Shown here: piece after piece, positions 16,880 to 24,259 of the stretch
Numbering within the stretch: the first letter of the stretch is position 1
How the letters are laid out: each line of letters begins with the position of its first letter
From: Amycolatopsis pithecellobii
GTDB lineage: Bacteria; Actinomycetota; Actinomycetes; Mycobacteriales; Pseudonocardiaceae
NCBI RefSeq assembly: GCF_009707865.1
Contig: NZ_WMBA01000075.1
Location: 1-37,845, forward strand
DNA: 37,845 nucleotides
Reading direction: 5' to 3'
Notes under the pieces: model-generated
Seen by the model: only the letters and a program-made list of their open reading frames with translations
Databases searched by the model: none
What the model was told of the DNA's origin: nothing
Translations under genes and position numbers: made by a program

Positions 16880-17427
16880 GGATGGTGGTAGCCCTGCTTT
16901 TCCAGTGCGCGGCGGAGGCCGTCGAGCGCGCGACGGCGCAACGGGCCGACGGATCCGGCCTGGATGCCCAGCTTGGCGGCGATTTCCGCGTGAGTGAACC
17001 GGTCATCGCCGCACAGCAGGTGAATCAGGTCGCGATGCCGGTCGGGCAGGCGTTCGACCGTTCGCCACAGCACGCGATCCCGCTCGGCGGCCAGCAGCTC
17101 CTGTTCAGGTGAGTGCGCCGGATCGGCGGGTTCCTGGTGCGGGCCGGGGAACTCCCGCCGCCGCGCCTTCAGCAGGTGCAGCGCGTGCCGGCGCGCCGTC
17201 GTCGCGAGCCAGGACGGCAGACGCGCCGGGTCACGCAGGCCGGCCGGCCACTGCAGGAGCTTGAGCCAGGTGTGCTGATAGATGTCGGACGCGTCGGTGT
17301 CCCCGAGCCGGTAGGACCGGACAATCCCCAGCACCAGCGCGGAAAACGCGGGCGCCAGGATTCGCCACGCCCGCTCGTCACCGCCGATCGCGCGCTCGAG
17401 CAGGTCGCGGAAATCGACCTCCGCCAT
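16876..17427 (-). CDS. ECF-type RNA polymerase sigma factor
   Basis: The 183-residue protein has a sigma-2 domain (about 25-90, with DASDIYQHTWLKLLQW and the -10-contacting LPSWLATTARRHALHLLK) and a sigma-4 domain (about 115-176, LPDRHRDLIHLLCGDDRFTH followed by a helix-turn-helix with GIQAGSVGPLRRRAL). No anti-sigma gene is adjacent; the divergent gene encodes a secreted Thr/Pro-rich protein, and could be a target. The ATG at 17427 has AAAGG eight bases upstream. A palindrome at 17522-17537 lies about 95 bp upstream. Confidence 0.9.
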   Translation of the reverse strand: MAEVDFRDLLERAIGGDERAWRILAPAFSALVLGIVRSYRLGDTDASDIYQHTWLKLLQWPAGLRDPARLPSWLATTARRHALHLLKARRREFPGPHQEPADPAHSPEQELLAAERDRVLWRTVERLPDRHRDLIHLLCGDDRFTHAEIAAKLGIQAGSVGPLRRRALDGLRRALEKQGYHHP

Positions 17428-17769
17428 GTCGTTCACCTTTCCGCCCCGACAACTACTCCACGTGACTGCGACGCGACATTTCGCAATCCGGCTCCAGCAA
17501 AAGTGCAGCTCACAGAGAAATTGAGTAGTCATACTCAGCGACGAACCCGATTTGTACCCGCGCACGGTGCTACCCACAGTGATCATTGTCTGGTTAGATG
17601 GACGCAAGCCGGTGGCTCCGTTCGGCCGTCTGGGGTGGATCGGACGCCGTAGAGGTGAAAGACTCGCCACCGGTGCTAGAAATGGGGCCTGCTCCATACA
17701 GTGGATGACCAGGTCGAACAGTTCATCGACAAGATCAATTGAGCACTTGCCCCGGATGGTGGTGATGGC
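17428..17769. other. Divergent intergenic region between sigma factor and secreted-protein genes
   Basis: This 342-bp stretch holds no convincing gene. It contains the perfect palindrome TGAGTA-GTCA-TACTCA (17522-17537) and several very short reading frames without good ribosome sites. It should carry the promoters of both flanking genes, but no unambiguous -35/-10 pair is visible. Confidence 0.5.
17522..17537. promoter_or_regulatory. Palindromic putative operator upstream of the sigma-factor gene
   Basis: TGAGTA and TACTCA form perfect 6-bp arms around GTCA. The 16-bp dyad stands in locally AT-richer DNA, 95 bp upstream of the sigma-factor ATG. The binding protein is unknown. Confidence 0.45.
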
Positions 17770-18534
17770 GTGAGGGATGCGGAGGTCCCGCAGCGCCTCG
17801 TTCCGTCGTGGGGCAGGGTTCTGCTGGTCGCGGGTTTCGCGTTCGCCGGCTGGCTGCTCGCCGGACTGCTCGGCAGTGCCGTGGCCTCGGCCGAGGAGCC
17901 ACCGCAGGCTGACCGGCCCGCCGCGGGACAGGCCGGCGGCCTCCTCGGCGGCCTGCTGACCACGGTCACGACCACCGTGCAGGAGCTCACCGCCACGGTG
18001 CACACGACCGTCAGCACGGTGACCAGCACCGTCACGACCACGGTGACCGAGACGACCAAGACCGTTGTCGCACCGGTCACGTCGGCGCCCGCCCGAACCA
18101 CGGCGCCGGCCCCGGAAAAGCACAAGACCACCACACAGTCCCGCGTCGACCCAGTCGTCACGGAAAAACCCGTCCTGCGGCAGGTTCCGCGGCCCGCGCC
18201 GGTGCGCGCGGTGACCGTCGCGTCGCAGCCACCCGTCGGGCACAAGCAGCAACCGGCGCGGCCGGCCGCCGTTCCGCCGGTTCGGCAGGCACCCGTTTCC
18301 GAAAACCCGGTACAAGCGATGACGGACCCGCCCGCGCCCACGCCGAGCACGCCGGGCGGGCAGTTCGGCAGCGCCGTCGCGGCGCACGACACAGGCAACA
18401 ATTCCAAGCACCCGCTGGCGATTCTGGGTGCCCGCGGCGGCGTCGCGCAGTCGGCGCCGATAGGTGTTCCCCGCAGGCACGCGCAGGCAGGCAACAGCCG
18501 TGAAGCGGCGTTGCCGACTACGTCTCCCGACTGA
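17770..18534 (+). CDS. Secreted or membrane-anchored Thr/Val- and Pro-rich protein
   Basis: No family is recognised. The 254-residue product starts with a 16-residue basic leader and a hydrophobic stretch (about 17-40, VLLVAGFAFAGWLLAGLLGS) ending AVASAEE, which reads as a signal peptide with cleavage near residue 41, or an uncleaved anchor. Residues about 65-105 are a run of TTV/STV-type repeats with regular Val spacing. The rest is Pro/Ala/Arg-rich and probably disordered, as in cell-wall-spanning linkers. The start is GTG at 17770. Its position divergent from an ECF sigma factor suggests an envelope-stress link (inference). Confidence 0.7.
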   Translation: MRDAEVPQRLVPSWGRVLLVAGFAFAGWLLAGLLGSAVASAEEPPQADRPAAGQAGGLLGGLLTTVTTTVQELTATVHTTVSTVTSTVTTTVTETTKTVVAPVTSAPARTTAPAPEKHKTTTQSRVDPVVTEKPVLRQVPRPAPVRAVTVASQPPVGHKQQPARPAAVPPVRQAPVSENPVQAMTDPPAPTPSTPGGQFGSAVAAHDTGNNSKHPLAILGARGGVAQSAPIGVPRRHAQAGNSREAALPTTSPD

Positions 18535-18637
18535 CGCCGCCTCGGCTTCACGGGCGGCCCGCGCCCAAAACAAGATCAACTTCAGCACTGAGGGTTTTCC
18601 AAGCCGACCAAAGTAGGCAGCCCCATCAGCCGGCTTG

Positions 18638-18681
18638 CCTTCGCCGATCGCCGTGACTCCCGGCCGGCTTGGTCACGAAGG
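18638..18681 (+). promoter_or_regulatory. Leader hairpin that can mask a ribosome-binding site
   Basis: CCTTCG (18638-18643) can pair with CGAAGG (18676-18681), which is the Shine-Dalgarno (GAAGGG) of the small reading frame at 18689. An alternative stem pairs CGTGAC (18652-18657) with GTCACG (18672-18677). The two share bases, so they could be alternative folds. Confidence 0.35.
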
Positions 18682-18688
18682 GCACCAT

Positions 18689-18838
18689 ATGCACTCCAAC
18701 AAGCTTCCCGGACGGCCGACCGTGTCAGGCCGGTCCGGGCTCTGGTCCCGGTGCCGCGTTGCCCTCGCGGCGCCGGGACCGACAGGCACGCCTCAGGTCG
18801 TGCTCACCGCGCCGAGCACGCCCACGATGCGCGCCTAG
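18689..18838 (+). CDS. Possible small protein of 49 residues
   Basis: An ATG at 18689 stands six bases after AAGGG and opens a 49-residue frame rich in Pro, Thr, Ser, Arg and Ala (starting MHSNKLPGRPTVSGRSG). Third codon positions are mostly G or C, as in neighbouring genes. The stop (18836-18838) lies four bases before a 16-bp-arm hairpin, the arrangement expected of a small gene with its own terminator. There is no signal peptide or membrane segment and no recognised family. It could also be a regulatory leader peptide. Confidence 0.4.
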   Translation: MHSNKLPGRPTVSGRSGLWSRCRVALAAPGPTGTPQVVLTAPSTPTMRA

Positions 18839-18841
18839 CCG

Positions 18842-18884
18842 CAGGATCCGCCGGCACGTCGAGGGGCGGTGCCGGCGGATCCTG
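18842..18884 (+). terminator. Large perfect hairpin (first of two)
   Basis: Arms 18842-18857 and 18869-18884 are perfectly complementary over 16 bp (CAGGATCCGCCGGCAC and its reverse complement) around an 11-base loop. It lies four bases after the stop of the 49-residue frame. A U-run is lacking. Confidence 0.65.
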
Positions 18885-18894
18885 GCGGTACAAC

Positions 18895-18939
18895 CGACAG
18901 CCGGTGCGCCGGAGATTCCATCCGGCGCACCGGCTGTTG
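18895..18939 (+). terminator. Large perfect hairpin (second of two)
   Basis: Arms 18897-18913 and 18921-18937 are perfectly complementary over 17 bp (beginning ACAGCCGGTGCGCC) with a 7-base loop; a G.U and a C-G pair extend it to 18895/18939. It starts 11 bp after the first hairpin. Two strong hairpins in tandem would isolate the downstream gene from read-through. Confidence 0.65.
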
Positions 18940-19030
18940 TCATGTCTGGCCACTGTGGACAGTGCGCCGGATGGTCAAGTTTTGCTCAGCGGGTCTGGCT
19001 CACCAGGCACGCACCCCGCACGATCACACC

Positions 19031-19663
19031 GTGGCTTCTATCGAACTCGGTCCGGTACGGGCGAACGTCAACCCCCAGCGCCGATTCCCGCAACTGCTGC
19101 TCGGCCTCATTCTTTTCGGCACCAGCACGGCCATGATGTCCAGGGCAAGCCTGGGTTTCGCCTCATGGGACGTGCTGCATGACGGGCTCACGAAACGCAC
19201 CGGGCTCACGTTCGGCACGGTCACCGCGCTGACCGCCGTCGCGGTGCTACTGCTGTGGTTCCCGCTGCGGCAGCGGCCTGGAATCGGCACGGTACTCAAC
19301 GTCATCCTCACCTCGGCCGTCGTGGACCTCGTGCGTGCCGTGCTCCCGCAACAACACAGCCTCAGGACACAGATTCCGTTGCTGGTCGGCGGCATCGTGC
19401 TCAATGCGCTCGCCACCGCGTTGTACATCGGCACCCGGCTCGGCCCCGGTCCGCGAGACGGCCTGATGACCGGCCTGGTCGCGCGGACCGGGTTTTCCGT
19501 CCGGCTGGTGCGCAGCGTGATCGAAATCCTCGTGCTGGCAACGGGTTGGCTGCTCGGCGGCAGCATCGGGCTGACGACCGTGCTGTACGTCGTCGCGATC
19601 GGCCCGCTCGTGCAGGTGTTCCTACCGCGGGTGGCGTGGCGTCACCGTGCGGTGAGGAACTGA
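19031..19663 (+). CDS. YczE/YyaS/YitT-family membrane protein
   Basis: The 210-residue protein has about five membrane segments and the YczE-type motifs LLLGLILFGTSTAMMSRASLGFASWDVLHDGLTKRTG (split here by its Gly-rich turns) and LYIGTRLGPGPRDGLMTGL. Members are predicted transporters or accessory membrane proteins; in Bacillus YczE is needed for surfactin production, but no such role is implied here. The GTG at 19031 has no obvious Shine-Dalgarno, so a leaderless mRNA is possible. The 3' end overlaps the convergent phosphoesterase gene by 22 bp. Confidence 0.8.
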   Translation: MASIELGPVRANVNPQRRFPQLLLGLILFGTSTAMMSRASLGFASWDVLHDGLTKRTGLTFGTVTALTAVAVLLLWFPLRQRPGIGTVLNVILTSAVVDLVRAVLPQQHSLRTQIPLLVGGIVLNALATALYIGTRLGPGPRDGLMTGLVARTGFSVRLVRSVIEILVLATGWLLGGSIGLTTVLYVVAIGPLVQVFLPRVAWRHRAVRN

Positions 19664-21450
19664 TCGGGCCGCAGCGCCCGCGACACGATCCGGGTATCGC
19701 CGATCCAGCCGTAGAAGCCCTGGTCGTACCGGCCGCCGCCCTGGGTGCCGCCGATCGCGAAGGGTTTGCCGACCGTGCTGATCCCGTTCGAGTCCAGGCT
19801 CGCGTTGCGGGCGATCTTCGAGCCGTCGACGTAGATCGCGGTGTGGTGGCCGTCGTTGACGACCGCGACGTGCGTCCAACGTCCGGGCGGCAGGGCGTGG
19901 CTCCAGCAGGTCGGGTCGTCGTTCTGGTTGACCGGGTAGACGACGAACTGCAGGAACCGCTCGCTGGTCACGTTGAGGCTGCACGGCGCGTCATCCGGGG
20001 ACCAGCCGCCGTCCTTGCCCGCGTCACCGGCACGGCCCTCCCAGCTGAAAATGCCCATCCAGGCATGGTCACCCTCGAACGGCTCGGGCAGCTTGATGAA
20101 CGTCTCGAGCGTGTAGCCGTTCTGGAACTTCATGGTGGCCAGCGGCGCGCTCGCGCTGGTGTGCAGCACCGCGCCGCGGTTCTTCGCGCCGTCGAATCGG
20201 ACGCTGCCGTGCGCGGGCTGGGCTTCGTGGAACTCGGCGGAGTACTTGAGCACGTCCGGTCCGCTGGTGCCGATCCGCTGGACGGTGAGGTCGTTGCCCT
20301 GACCGCTCAGGTCCCGTGCGGCGGTGGCGGCGTCGCCGTCCTTGCCGTCGAAACGCCAGTAGGCGACGGTGCCGGGCAGCAGCACCGCATTCGGTGGGAG
20401 CGGTGGGATCGGCGTGCCGGGGAAGCGGTGGTGGAAGTCGAGCTCGACGGTGAAGCGGTCGACATCGCCGCTCAGCTCACGGGTTTCGGCTTCGAGCGTG
20501 GACGGGTTGCGCTTTTCCAGCAACCACGGTGAGAACGTCTCGACGTCGATGGCGCCCGTGGCCAGGTCGAACGTGTAGTAGCGGATCATGCCGGCGCCGC
20601 CGTAGTAGCGGTCCTGGTAGTTGGTGATGTGCAGGTGCACCGGGTTGCCGTGTTCATTGGTCTGGACCGTTCGGCCGGCGGGCCAGTAGTGGCCGCCCAT
20701 GGCGAGGAAAATCTGGTCGTAGCTCCGGATCAGGCCGTCCCACAGGTGCCGGCCGTTGTCCGAGATCGTCGCGCTGCCGTCGTCGTTCGGCGAGACGATG
20801 TCGTGGGTGGTGAGGATCGTGGGCACGCCGGGGTTCTGGTCGAGCACTTGCCGCGCCCAGGCGAGGCCCTCGTCGGAGGTGCGCCAGTCCAGCGCGAGCA
20901 CGAGCCAGGTCCGGTCGGCGGCGCGGAAGACGTGGTAGGTGTTGTAGCCGTCCGGGGAGGCGCCGCGGAACGTGCTGGAGCGGGCGAAGCGGCGGGGACC
21001 GAAGGTACGCAGGAACGGGGTGTCGCCGCGCTGGTCGTCACCGGACACGTCGTGGTTGCCGGCGAGCACGCTCCATGGCAGTTTTCCTTCTATGGTGCGG
21101 AAAACGGGGTCGGCCGAGGCCATTTCGGCTTCAGTGCCGTGCTCGGTGACGTCGCCGAGATGGGTCATGAAGACGATGTTGTCGTCCTGGCGCCGCCGCA
21201 GCAGGTATCGCAGCGACTCGCGCACCGGTTCGGGGTCGGTGCCGCCCTCGTCGAAGAGGTATTGAGTGTCCGGCATGACGGCGAGCGTGAAGCGGGCGGC
21301 GCTCGGGTCGGCCGGGTGGGCGGACTCGGTGGCTTCGGCTGCGGTGTTGCCGAGGGCCAGCGAGGACGCGGCGACCGCGGCGGGGGTGCCGACCGCGGCC
21401 TGCAGCAGTGCGCGGCGGCCGAGGCCGCGGGATCTCGGGGTGTGATCCAT
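19642..21450 (-). CDS. Tat-exported calcineurin-like phosphoesterase with C-terminal LamG-like domain
   Basis: The 602-residue protein begins with a twin-arginine signal (GLGRRALLQAAVG, cleavage around residue 40). The metallophosphoesterase domain (about 52-260) shows Asp61 in PDTQY, Asp100 in HLGD, the GNHD box at 131-134, His216 in TTHD and His254 in GGHYWPAG, the usual two-metal ligands. The C-terminal region (about 400-600; VAYWRFDGKDGD, then WTHVAVVNDGHHTAIYVDG) looks like a LamG/concanavalin fold for carbohydrate or polymer binding. An extracellular phosphodiesterase or phosphatase acting on a cell-wall or environmental polymer is likely. The ATG at 21450 follows AGGAGG by six bases. 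Confidence 0.9.
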   Translation of the reverse strand: MDHTPRSRGLGRRALLQAAVGTPAAVAASSLALGNTAAEATESAHPADPSAARFTLAVMPDTQYLFDEGGTDPEPVRESLRYLLRRRQDDNIVFMTHLGDVTEHGTEAEMASADPVFRTIEGKLPWSVLAGNHDVSGDDQRGDTPFLRTFGPRRFARSSTFRGASPDGYNTYHVFRAADRTWLVLALDWRTSDEGLAWARQVLDQNPGVPTILTTHDIVSPNDDGSATISDNGRHLWDGLIRSYDQIFLAMGGHYWPAGRTVQTNEHGNPVHLHITNYQDRYYGGAGMIRYYTFDLATGAIDVETFSPWLLEKRNPSTLEAETRELSGDVDRFTVELDFHHRFPGTPIPPLPPNAVLLPGTVAYWRFDGKDGDAATAARDLSGQGNDLTVQRIGTSGPDVLKYSAEFHEAQPAHGSVRFDGAKNRGAVLHTSASAPLATMKFQNGYTLETFIKLPEPFEGDHAWMGIFSWEGRAGDAGKDGGWSPDDAPCSLNVTSERFLQFVVYPVNQNDDPTCWSHALPPGRWTHVAVVNDGHHTAIYVDGSKIARNASLDSNGISTVGKPFAIGGTQGGGRYDQGFYGWIGDTRIVSRALRPDQFLTAR

Positions 21451-21592
21451 GGGTTTCCTCCTGGGGTCCGGATTCGGCCTCAGTCTCGTGATCATGGCTG
21501 GCCCCATGGTGAAGCGAGGCGGAACGTTGCGGAAAGCGGTGGCGACGGCCCGCGGTCTGCCGGACGGTGGTGACGGAAGTACGCTCGGCCAG

Positions 21593-22354
21593 GTGCCCAC
21601 GATCAAGATCGCCGAGCAGGCGGGCGTCGGCATCGACGGGAAGCCGAGGCCGACCGAGGATCATGTTGTCGTGCTCGAGAACGCGGTGCTGTTGCTGGAC
21701 GGTGCCACCGCGCCGAGGCCGGATCTGCCCACCGGTGGCTGGTACGCGGGGCTGCTCGCGGCGGAGTTGGCGCGGGTGCTGCGGGCTAGGCCGGATGAGG
21801 ATCTGCGTGCCGTGCTGGCCGGTGCGATTGCCGCGGTGGCGGCGGCGAATGGGTTACGTGCGGGCGCTTCCCCGTCGAGCACGGTGGCGATGCTGCGGTG
21901 GAGCAGCGATCTCGTTGAGGGTCTGGTGCTCGCGGACAGCCCGATCGTCGCGTTCGGCCCGGACGGTGCCGAGCCGCTGACGGACGACAGGCTGGCGCAG
22001 CTGCGGCGCAAGGGAAGCCTCAACACGACTGCGGATGCCGAGGCGCTGCGTAACCAGCCCGGCGGGTTCTGGGTCGCGGAGGCGGACCCGGCCGCTGCGG
22101 CGCACGCAGTGTATCGGAGGTGGCCGCGCGGTTGGTTGGACGCTGTTGTCCTTGCCTCAGACGGCGTTTCCACCGGAGTGGACGACTATGGGCTGTTCGA
22201 TTGGGACGAGTTGCTGAGCACCGCTCGCAACCGAGGGCTGTGCTCTGTGCTTGAAGCAGTGCGCACAGCCGAGAGCACCGATCCGCATCGCGAGCGGTGG
22301 CCGCGGCCCAAACTGCACGACGACCAGGCCCTGGTTTTGGCGGATTTCAGCTGA
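21593..22354 (+). CDS. PP2C-like (Ser/Thr phosphatase fold) protein
   Basis: The 253-residue protein has the reduced PP2C pattern common in actinomycetes: RPTEDHVVVLENAVLLLDGATAP (Asp36), SPSSTVAMLRW, LADSPIVAFGPDG (Asp115), VVLASDGVS (Asp190) and RWPRPKLHDDQALVL (Asp243, Asp244). These acidic residues would bind the catalytic metals. The GTG at 21593 fits the family N-terminus; longer in-frame options start at 21449. The last ~140 bp of the gene are also the first unit of a tandem repeat array, and partly frameshifted copies of its 3' end recur at about 22560, 22874 and 23201. Confidence 0.75.
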   Translation: MPTIKIAEQAGVGIDGKPRPTEDHVVVLENAVLLLDGATAPRPDLPTGGWYAGLLAAELARVLRARPDEDLRAVLAGAIAAVAAANGLRAGASPSSTVAMLRWSSDLVEGLVLADSPIVAFGPDGAEPLTDDRLAQLRRKGSLNTTADAEALRNQPGGFWVAEADPAAAAHAVYRRWPRGWLDAVVLASDGVSTGVDDYGLFDWDELLSTARNRGLCSVLEAVRTAESTDPHRERWPRPKLHDDQALVLADFS

Positions 22355-22559
22355 CGGGCGGCTCGGGATCGCGGGGCCGGGTCTCCGCGAAGGCTGGTCT
22401 GCGCTCGAAGCAGTGCCCGCGATGGAGAGCACCGGCGGCGACGGAGAGCATCGCTCTCGATTATGGGCAGTGATCCACCTAAACATCCGCCCAACCCAAG
22501 CACTCGCCTGTGACCTGAGGAAGCACCACGACTACCCGTGCTCACCCTCGCCAATTCCC
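22253..22559 (+). repeat. Array unit 0 (includes the PP2C-like gene's 3' end)
   Basis: This 307-bp unit begins in codons for EAVRTAESTDP and extends past the stop at 22354. Its 19-bp tract has three copies (from 22406, 22425 and 22444). The last contains GAGAGC-ATC-GCTCTC at 22444-22458. Confidence 0.8.
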
Positions 22560-22873
22560 GAAGCAGCGTGCACATCCGAGAGCACCGATCTGAATCGAGA
22601 ACCGTGGCCGCAGCCCTAACGCCACCACCGGGCACTAGTTGTAGAGAATTGCGGCTGAGCCCGCTCGGGATCGAGCCTGCGCTTGTCGCGGGCTACTCGC
22701 GAAGCAGTGCTCAAGACCGAGAGCAGCGCCGACTGCGGAGAGCGCTGCTGGCGATGGAGAGCAGTGCTCTCGATCATGGACAGTGACCCTTCTCGAATTT
22801 CCCCGAAACCCAAATACTCGCCCGGGGATCAGACAGCACCACGACACCTCATGCTCACCGTCACCGACTGCCA
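22560..22873 (+). repeat. Array unit 1
   Basis: This 314-bp unit opens with a decayed copy of the gene end, lacking the HDDQALV part. Its 19-bp tract has four copies (from 22700, 22719, 22738 and 22757). The last is the perfect palindrome GAGAGCAGTGCTCTC at 22757-22771. Confidence 0.8.
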
Positions 22874-23200
22874 GAAGCAGCGCCCACATCCGAGAGCACC
22901 GATCTCGATCAGGAACGGTGGCCGCGCCCCAACTGCACGACAACCAGGCCCTGGTGGCGGACCAAAGCGGCGGAACGCCGCTCCGAAGCAAGAGCCGGTG
23001 TCTGCTCTCGAAGCAGCGCACGCGGTGGAGAGCAGCGCACGCGACGGGGAGCAGCGCTGCCGATAGAGAGCGCTGGTGGCGGCCGAGAGCACTGCTCTCG
23101 ACTGTGCGCGGTGCCCCGATCTCGAACCTTCCCTGGAACCAAAACACTCGTCCGGGGATCAGGAAGCATCACGACGCGTGCTCACCGTCACCGACTGCCA
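22874..23200 (+). repeat. Array unit 2
   Basis: This 327-bp unit holds the best copy of the gene end; one base is missing relative to the gene (AACTGCAC for AAACTGCAC), which breaks the frame. The 19-bp tract has six copies (from 22990 to 23103), ending with the perfect palindrome GAGAGCACTGCTCTC at 23085-23099. Confidence 0.8.
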
Positions 23201-23431
23201 GAAGCAGCGCCCACATCCGAGAGCACTGATCTCGATCAGGAACGGTGGCCGCGCCCCAACTGCACGACAACCAGGCACTCGGATGTTGCAGGTTTCGGAG
23301 GAACACCGCTCCGAAGCAAGAGCCGGTGTCTGCTCTCGTAGCAGCGCACGCGGTGGAGAGCAGCGCTAACGGCAGAGAGCACCGTTGACGGCAGAGAGCG
23401 CCGCTCTCGATTGTGGGCGGTGACCCGGCCT
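23201..23431 (+). repeat. Array unit 3 (incomplete)
   Basis: The first ~80 bp nearly repeat unit 2. The 19-bp tract has five copies (from 23318 to 23412), ending GAGAGC-GCC-GCTCTC at 23394-23408, followed by GTGGGCGGTGA. Similarity fades after about 23431. Confidence 0.75.
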
Positions 23432-23683
23432 TGAAATCCTCCGGGGAGCCCAAAAAGGCGACCTCCACACGCAACCTGCGTCCATCGGACGCAACCTCCG
23501 GTCGTCCCCGAGCTTCTCGCGATGCCGCCACGAGAACGGATGGGAGTCCTTTGTGGACAATAAGTCCACCAGCAAACCCGGTTTGCCCCACCGAACCAGC
23601 TCCTCACCACCCGGTGACGGGCTTCCGCCGACACACACCCCTAGCCGCGAATCCTTTGCACCGCAAGGAATCGCCGGCCGGGG
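23432..23683. other. Intergenic tail of the repeat array
   Basis: No gene is supported in this 252-bp stretch. It holds a 7-bp-arm hairpin with a 3-base loop (TGCGTCC-ATC-GGACGCA, 23477-23493) and a direct repeat ACGCAACCT on either side. An imperfect dyad around 23652-23676 may end transcription of the Ddn-like gene. Confidence 0.4.
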
Positions 23684-24133
23684 TCACTTCACCGTGGTGA
23701 CCCGGAAAATCGGATAGCCAGGCGCGATTTCCCGCAGCTTCTCGTCCGAGGCGGTGGCATCGACGCCGTCGAAGAACATGCCTACTTCCCACTTCCAGCG
23801 CCTCAGGTATTCGCGCAGCACGGCAGGCTTCTGGTCGTCGACTAACTCACTCGGGGTGAAGCGCTCGACTCGACGCCCGACGCGCAGCTCTCCCTCCCCG
23901 GCGACACGCAGGTTACGCACCCACTGCGTCTCACCCCGAGGCGCGACGAGGTATTGCTTGCCTTCGTACGTCAGCAGGTTGACCGGAGTAGAGCGCAGGT
24001 CACCGCTCTTACGGCCGCGAACGTACAGCACCCGGCTGCCCAGCAAGCTCACCCCGCGCTTCGTCAGCCACTGCACGGTCTTGTGCATGACGGCCTGCCC
24101 CTTGCCTGGCTTGATGTAGCGAACGTCGTTCAT
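23684..24133 (-). CDS. Deazaflavin (F420)-dependent nitroreductase-family oxidoreductase (Ddn-like)
   Basis: The 149-residue protein fits the Ddn/FDOR-A family: VLYVRGRKSGDLRSTPVNLLTYEGKQYLVAPRGE (family core, with the RGRKSG and STPV elements that contact F420) and QWVRNLRVAGEGELRVG. Family members use F420H2 to reduce quinones or other acceptors at the membrane. The ATG at 24133 is preceded by GAGAGG; an upstream ATG at 24148 is less likely. A GAGAGCAGTGCTCTC palindrome lies 20 bp upstream, shared with the divergent TetR gene, so TetR control is very likely. Confidence 0.9.
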   Translation of the reverse strand: MNDVRYIKPGKGQAVMHKTVQWLTKRGVSLLGSRVLYVRGRKSGDLRSTPVNLLTYEGKQYLVAPRGETQWVRNLRVAGEGELRVGRRVERFTPSELVDDQKPAVLREYLRRWKWEVGMFFDGVDATASDEKLREIAPGYPIFRVTTVK

Positions 24134-24152
24134 CAGATCACCTCTCACTTTA

Positions 24153-24167
24153 GAGAGCAGTGCTCTC
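24153..24167. promoter_or_regulatory. TetR operator candidate 1
   Basis: GAGAGCAGTGCTCTC, a perfect 15-bp palindrome 20 bp upstream of the Ddn-like start. It is identical to the palindrome ending unit 1 of the repeat array. Confidence 0.7.
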
Positions 24168-24204
24168 GCTTGAGATCAGTGCACACCACCTGCCGCGATA
24201 TGTC

Positions 24205-24242
24205 AAGAGCAGTGCTCTCGAATTTGTCCAGTGCTCTCGAAA
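24205..24242. promoter_or_regulatory. TetR operator candidates 2 and 3 in 19-bp tandem
   Basis: Two 19-bp elements abut: one opening AAGAGCAGTGCTCTCGAA (24205) and one opening TTGTCCAGTGCTCTCGAA (24224). The first keeps both half sites, the second only the right half (GTGCTCTCGAA). Their 19-bp step equals the period in the distant array. They end 17 bp before the TetR start codon. Confidence 0.65.
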
Positions 24243-24259
24243 GTGGCAGACTGTCCCGC

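Larger units (their letters stand above)
22214..23431 (+). repeat. Nested repeat array: about four 307-327-bp units, each with a 19-bp repeat tract
   Basis: Starting inside the PP2C-like gene, a unit opening GAAGCAGYG...CATCCGAGAGCACCGA recurs at 22253, 22560, 22874 and 23201. Each unit contains a degenerate copy of the PP2C-like 3' end (ACGGTGGCCGCGCCCCAACT-like), then a tract of 19-bp repeats opening GAGAGC, ending with a palindrome close to GAGAGCANTGCTCTC and a conserved tail (ATGGRCAGTGA-like). GAGAGC occurs 15 times and GCTCTC six times in this 1.2 kb. The array lies between convergent genes and has no convincing protein-coding frame beyond the gene end. Confidence 0.85.

Noticed and set aside
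18535..18690. Known riboswitch class upstream of the 49-residue frame
   Set aside because: Stems are present but no consensus of a known riboswitch could be recognised.
19255..20532. 425-codon forward frame opposite the phosphoesterase
   Set aside because: It overlaps two well-supported genes and has no recognisable domain.
22406..23412. CRISPR array suggested by regular repeats
   Set aside because: The 19-bp repeats abut with no unique spacers, are degenerate, and no cas genes are present.
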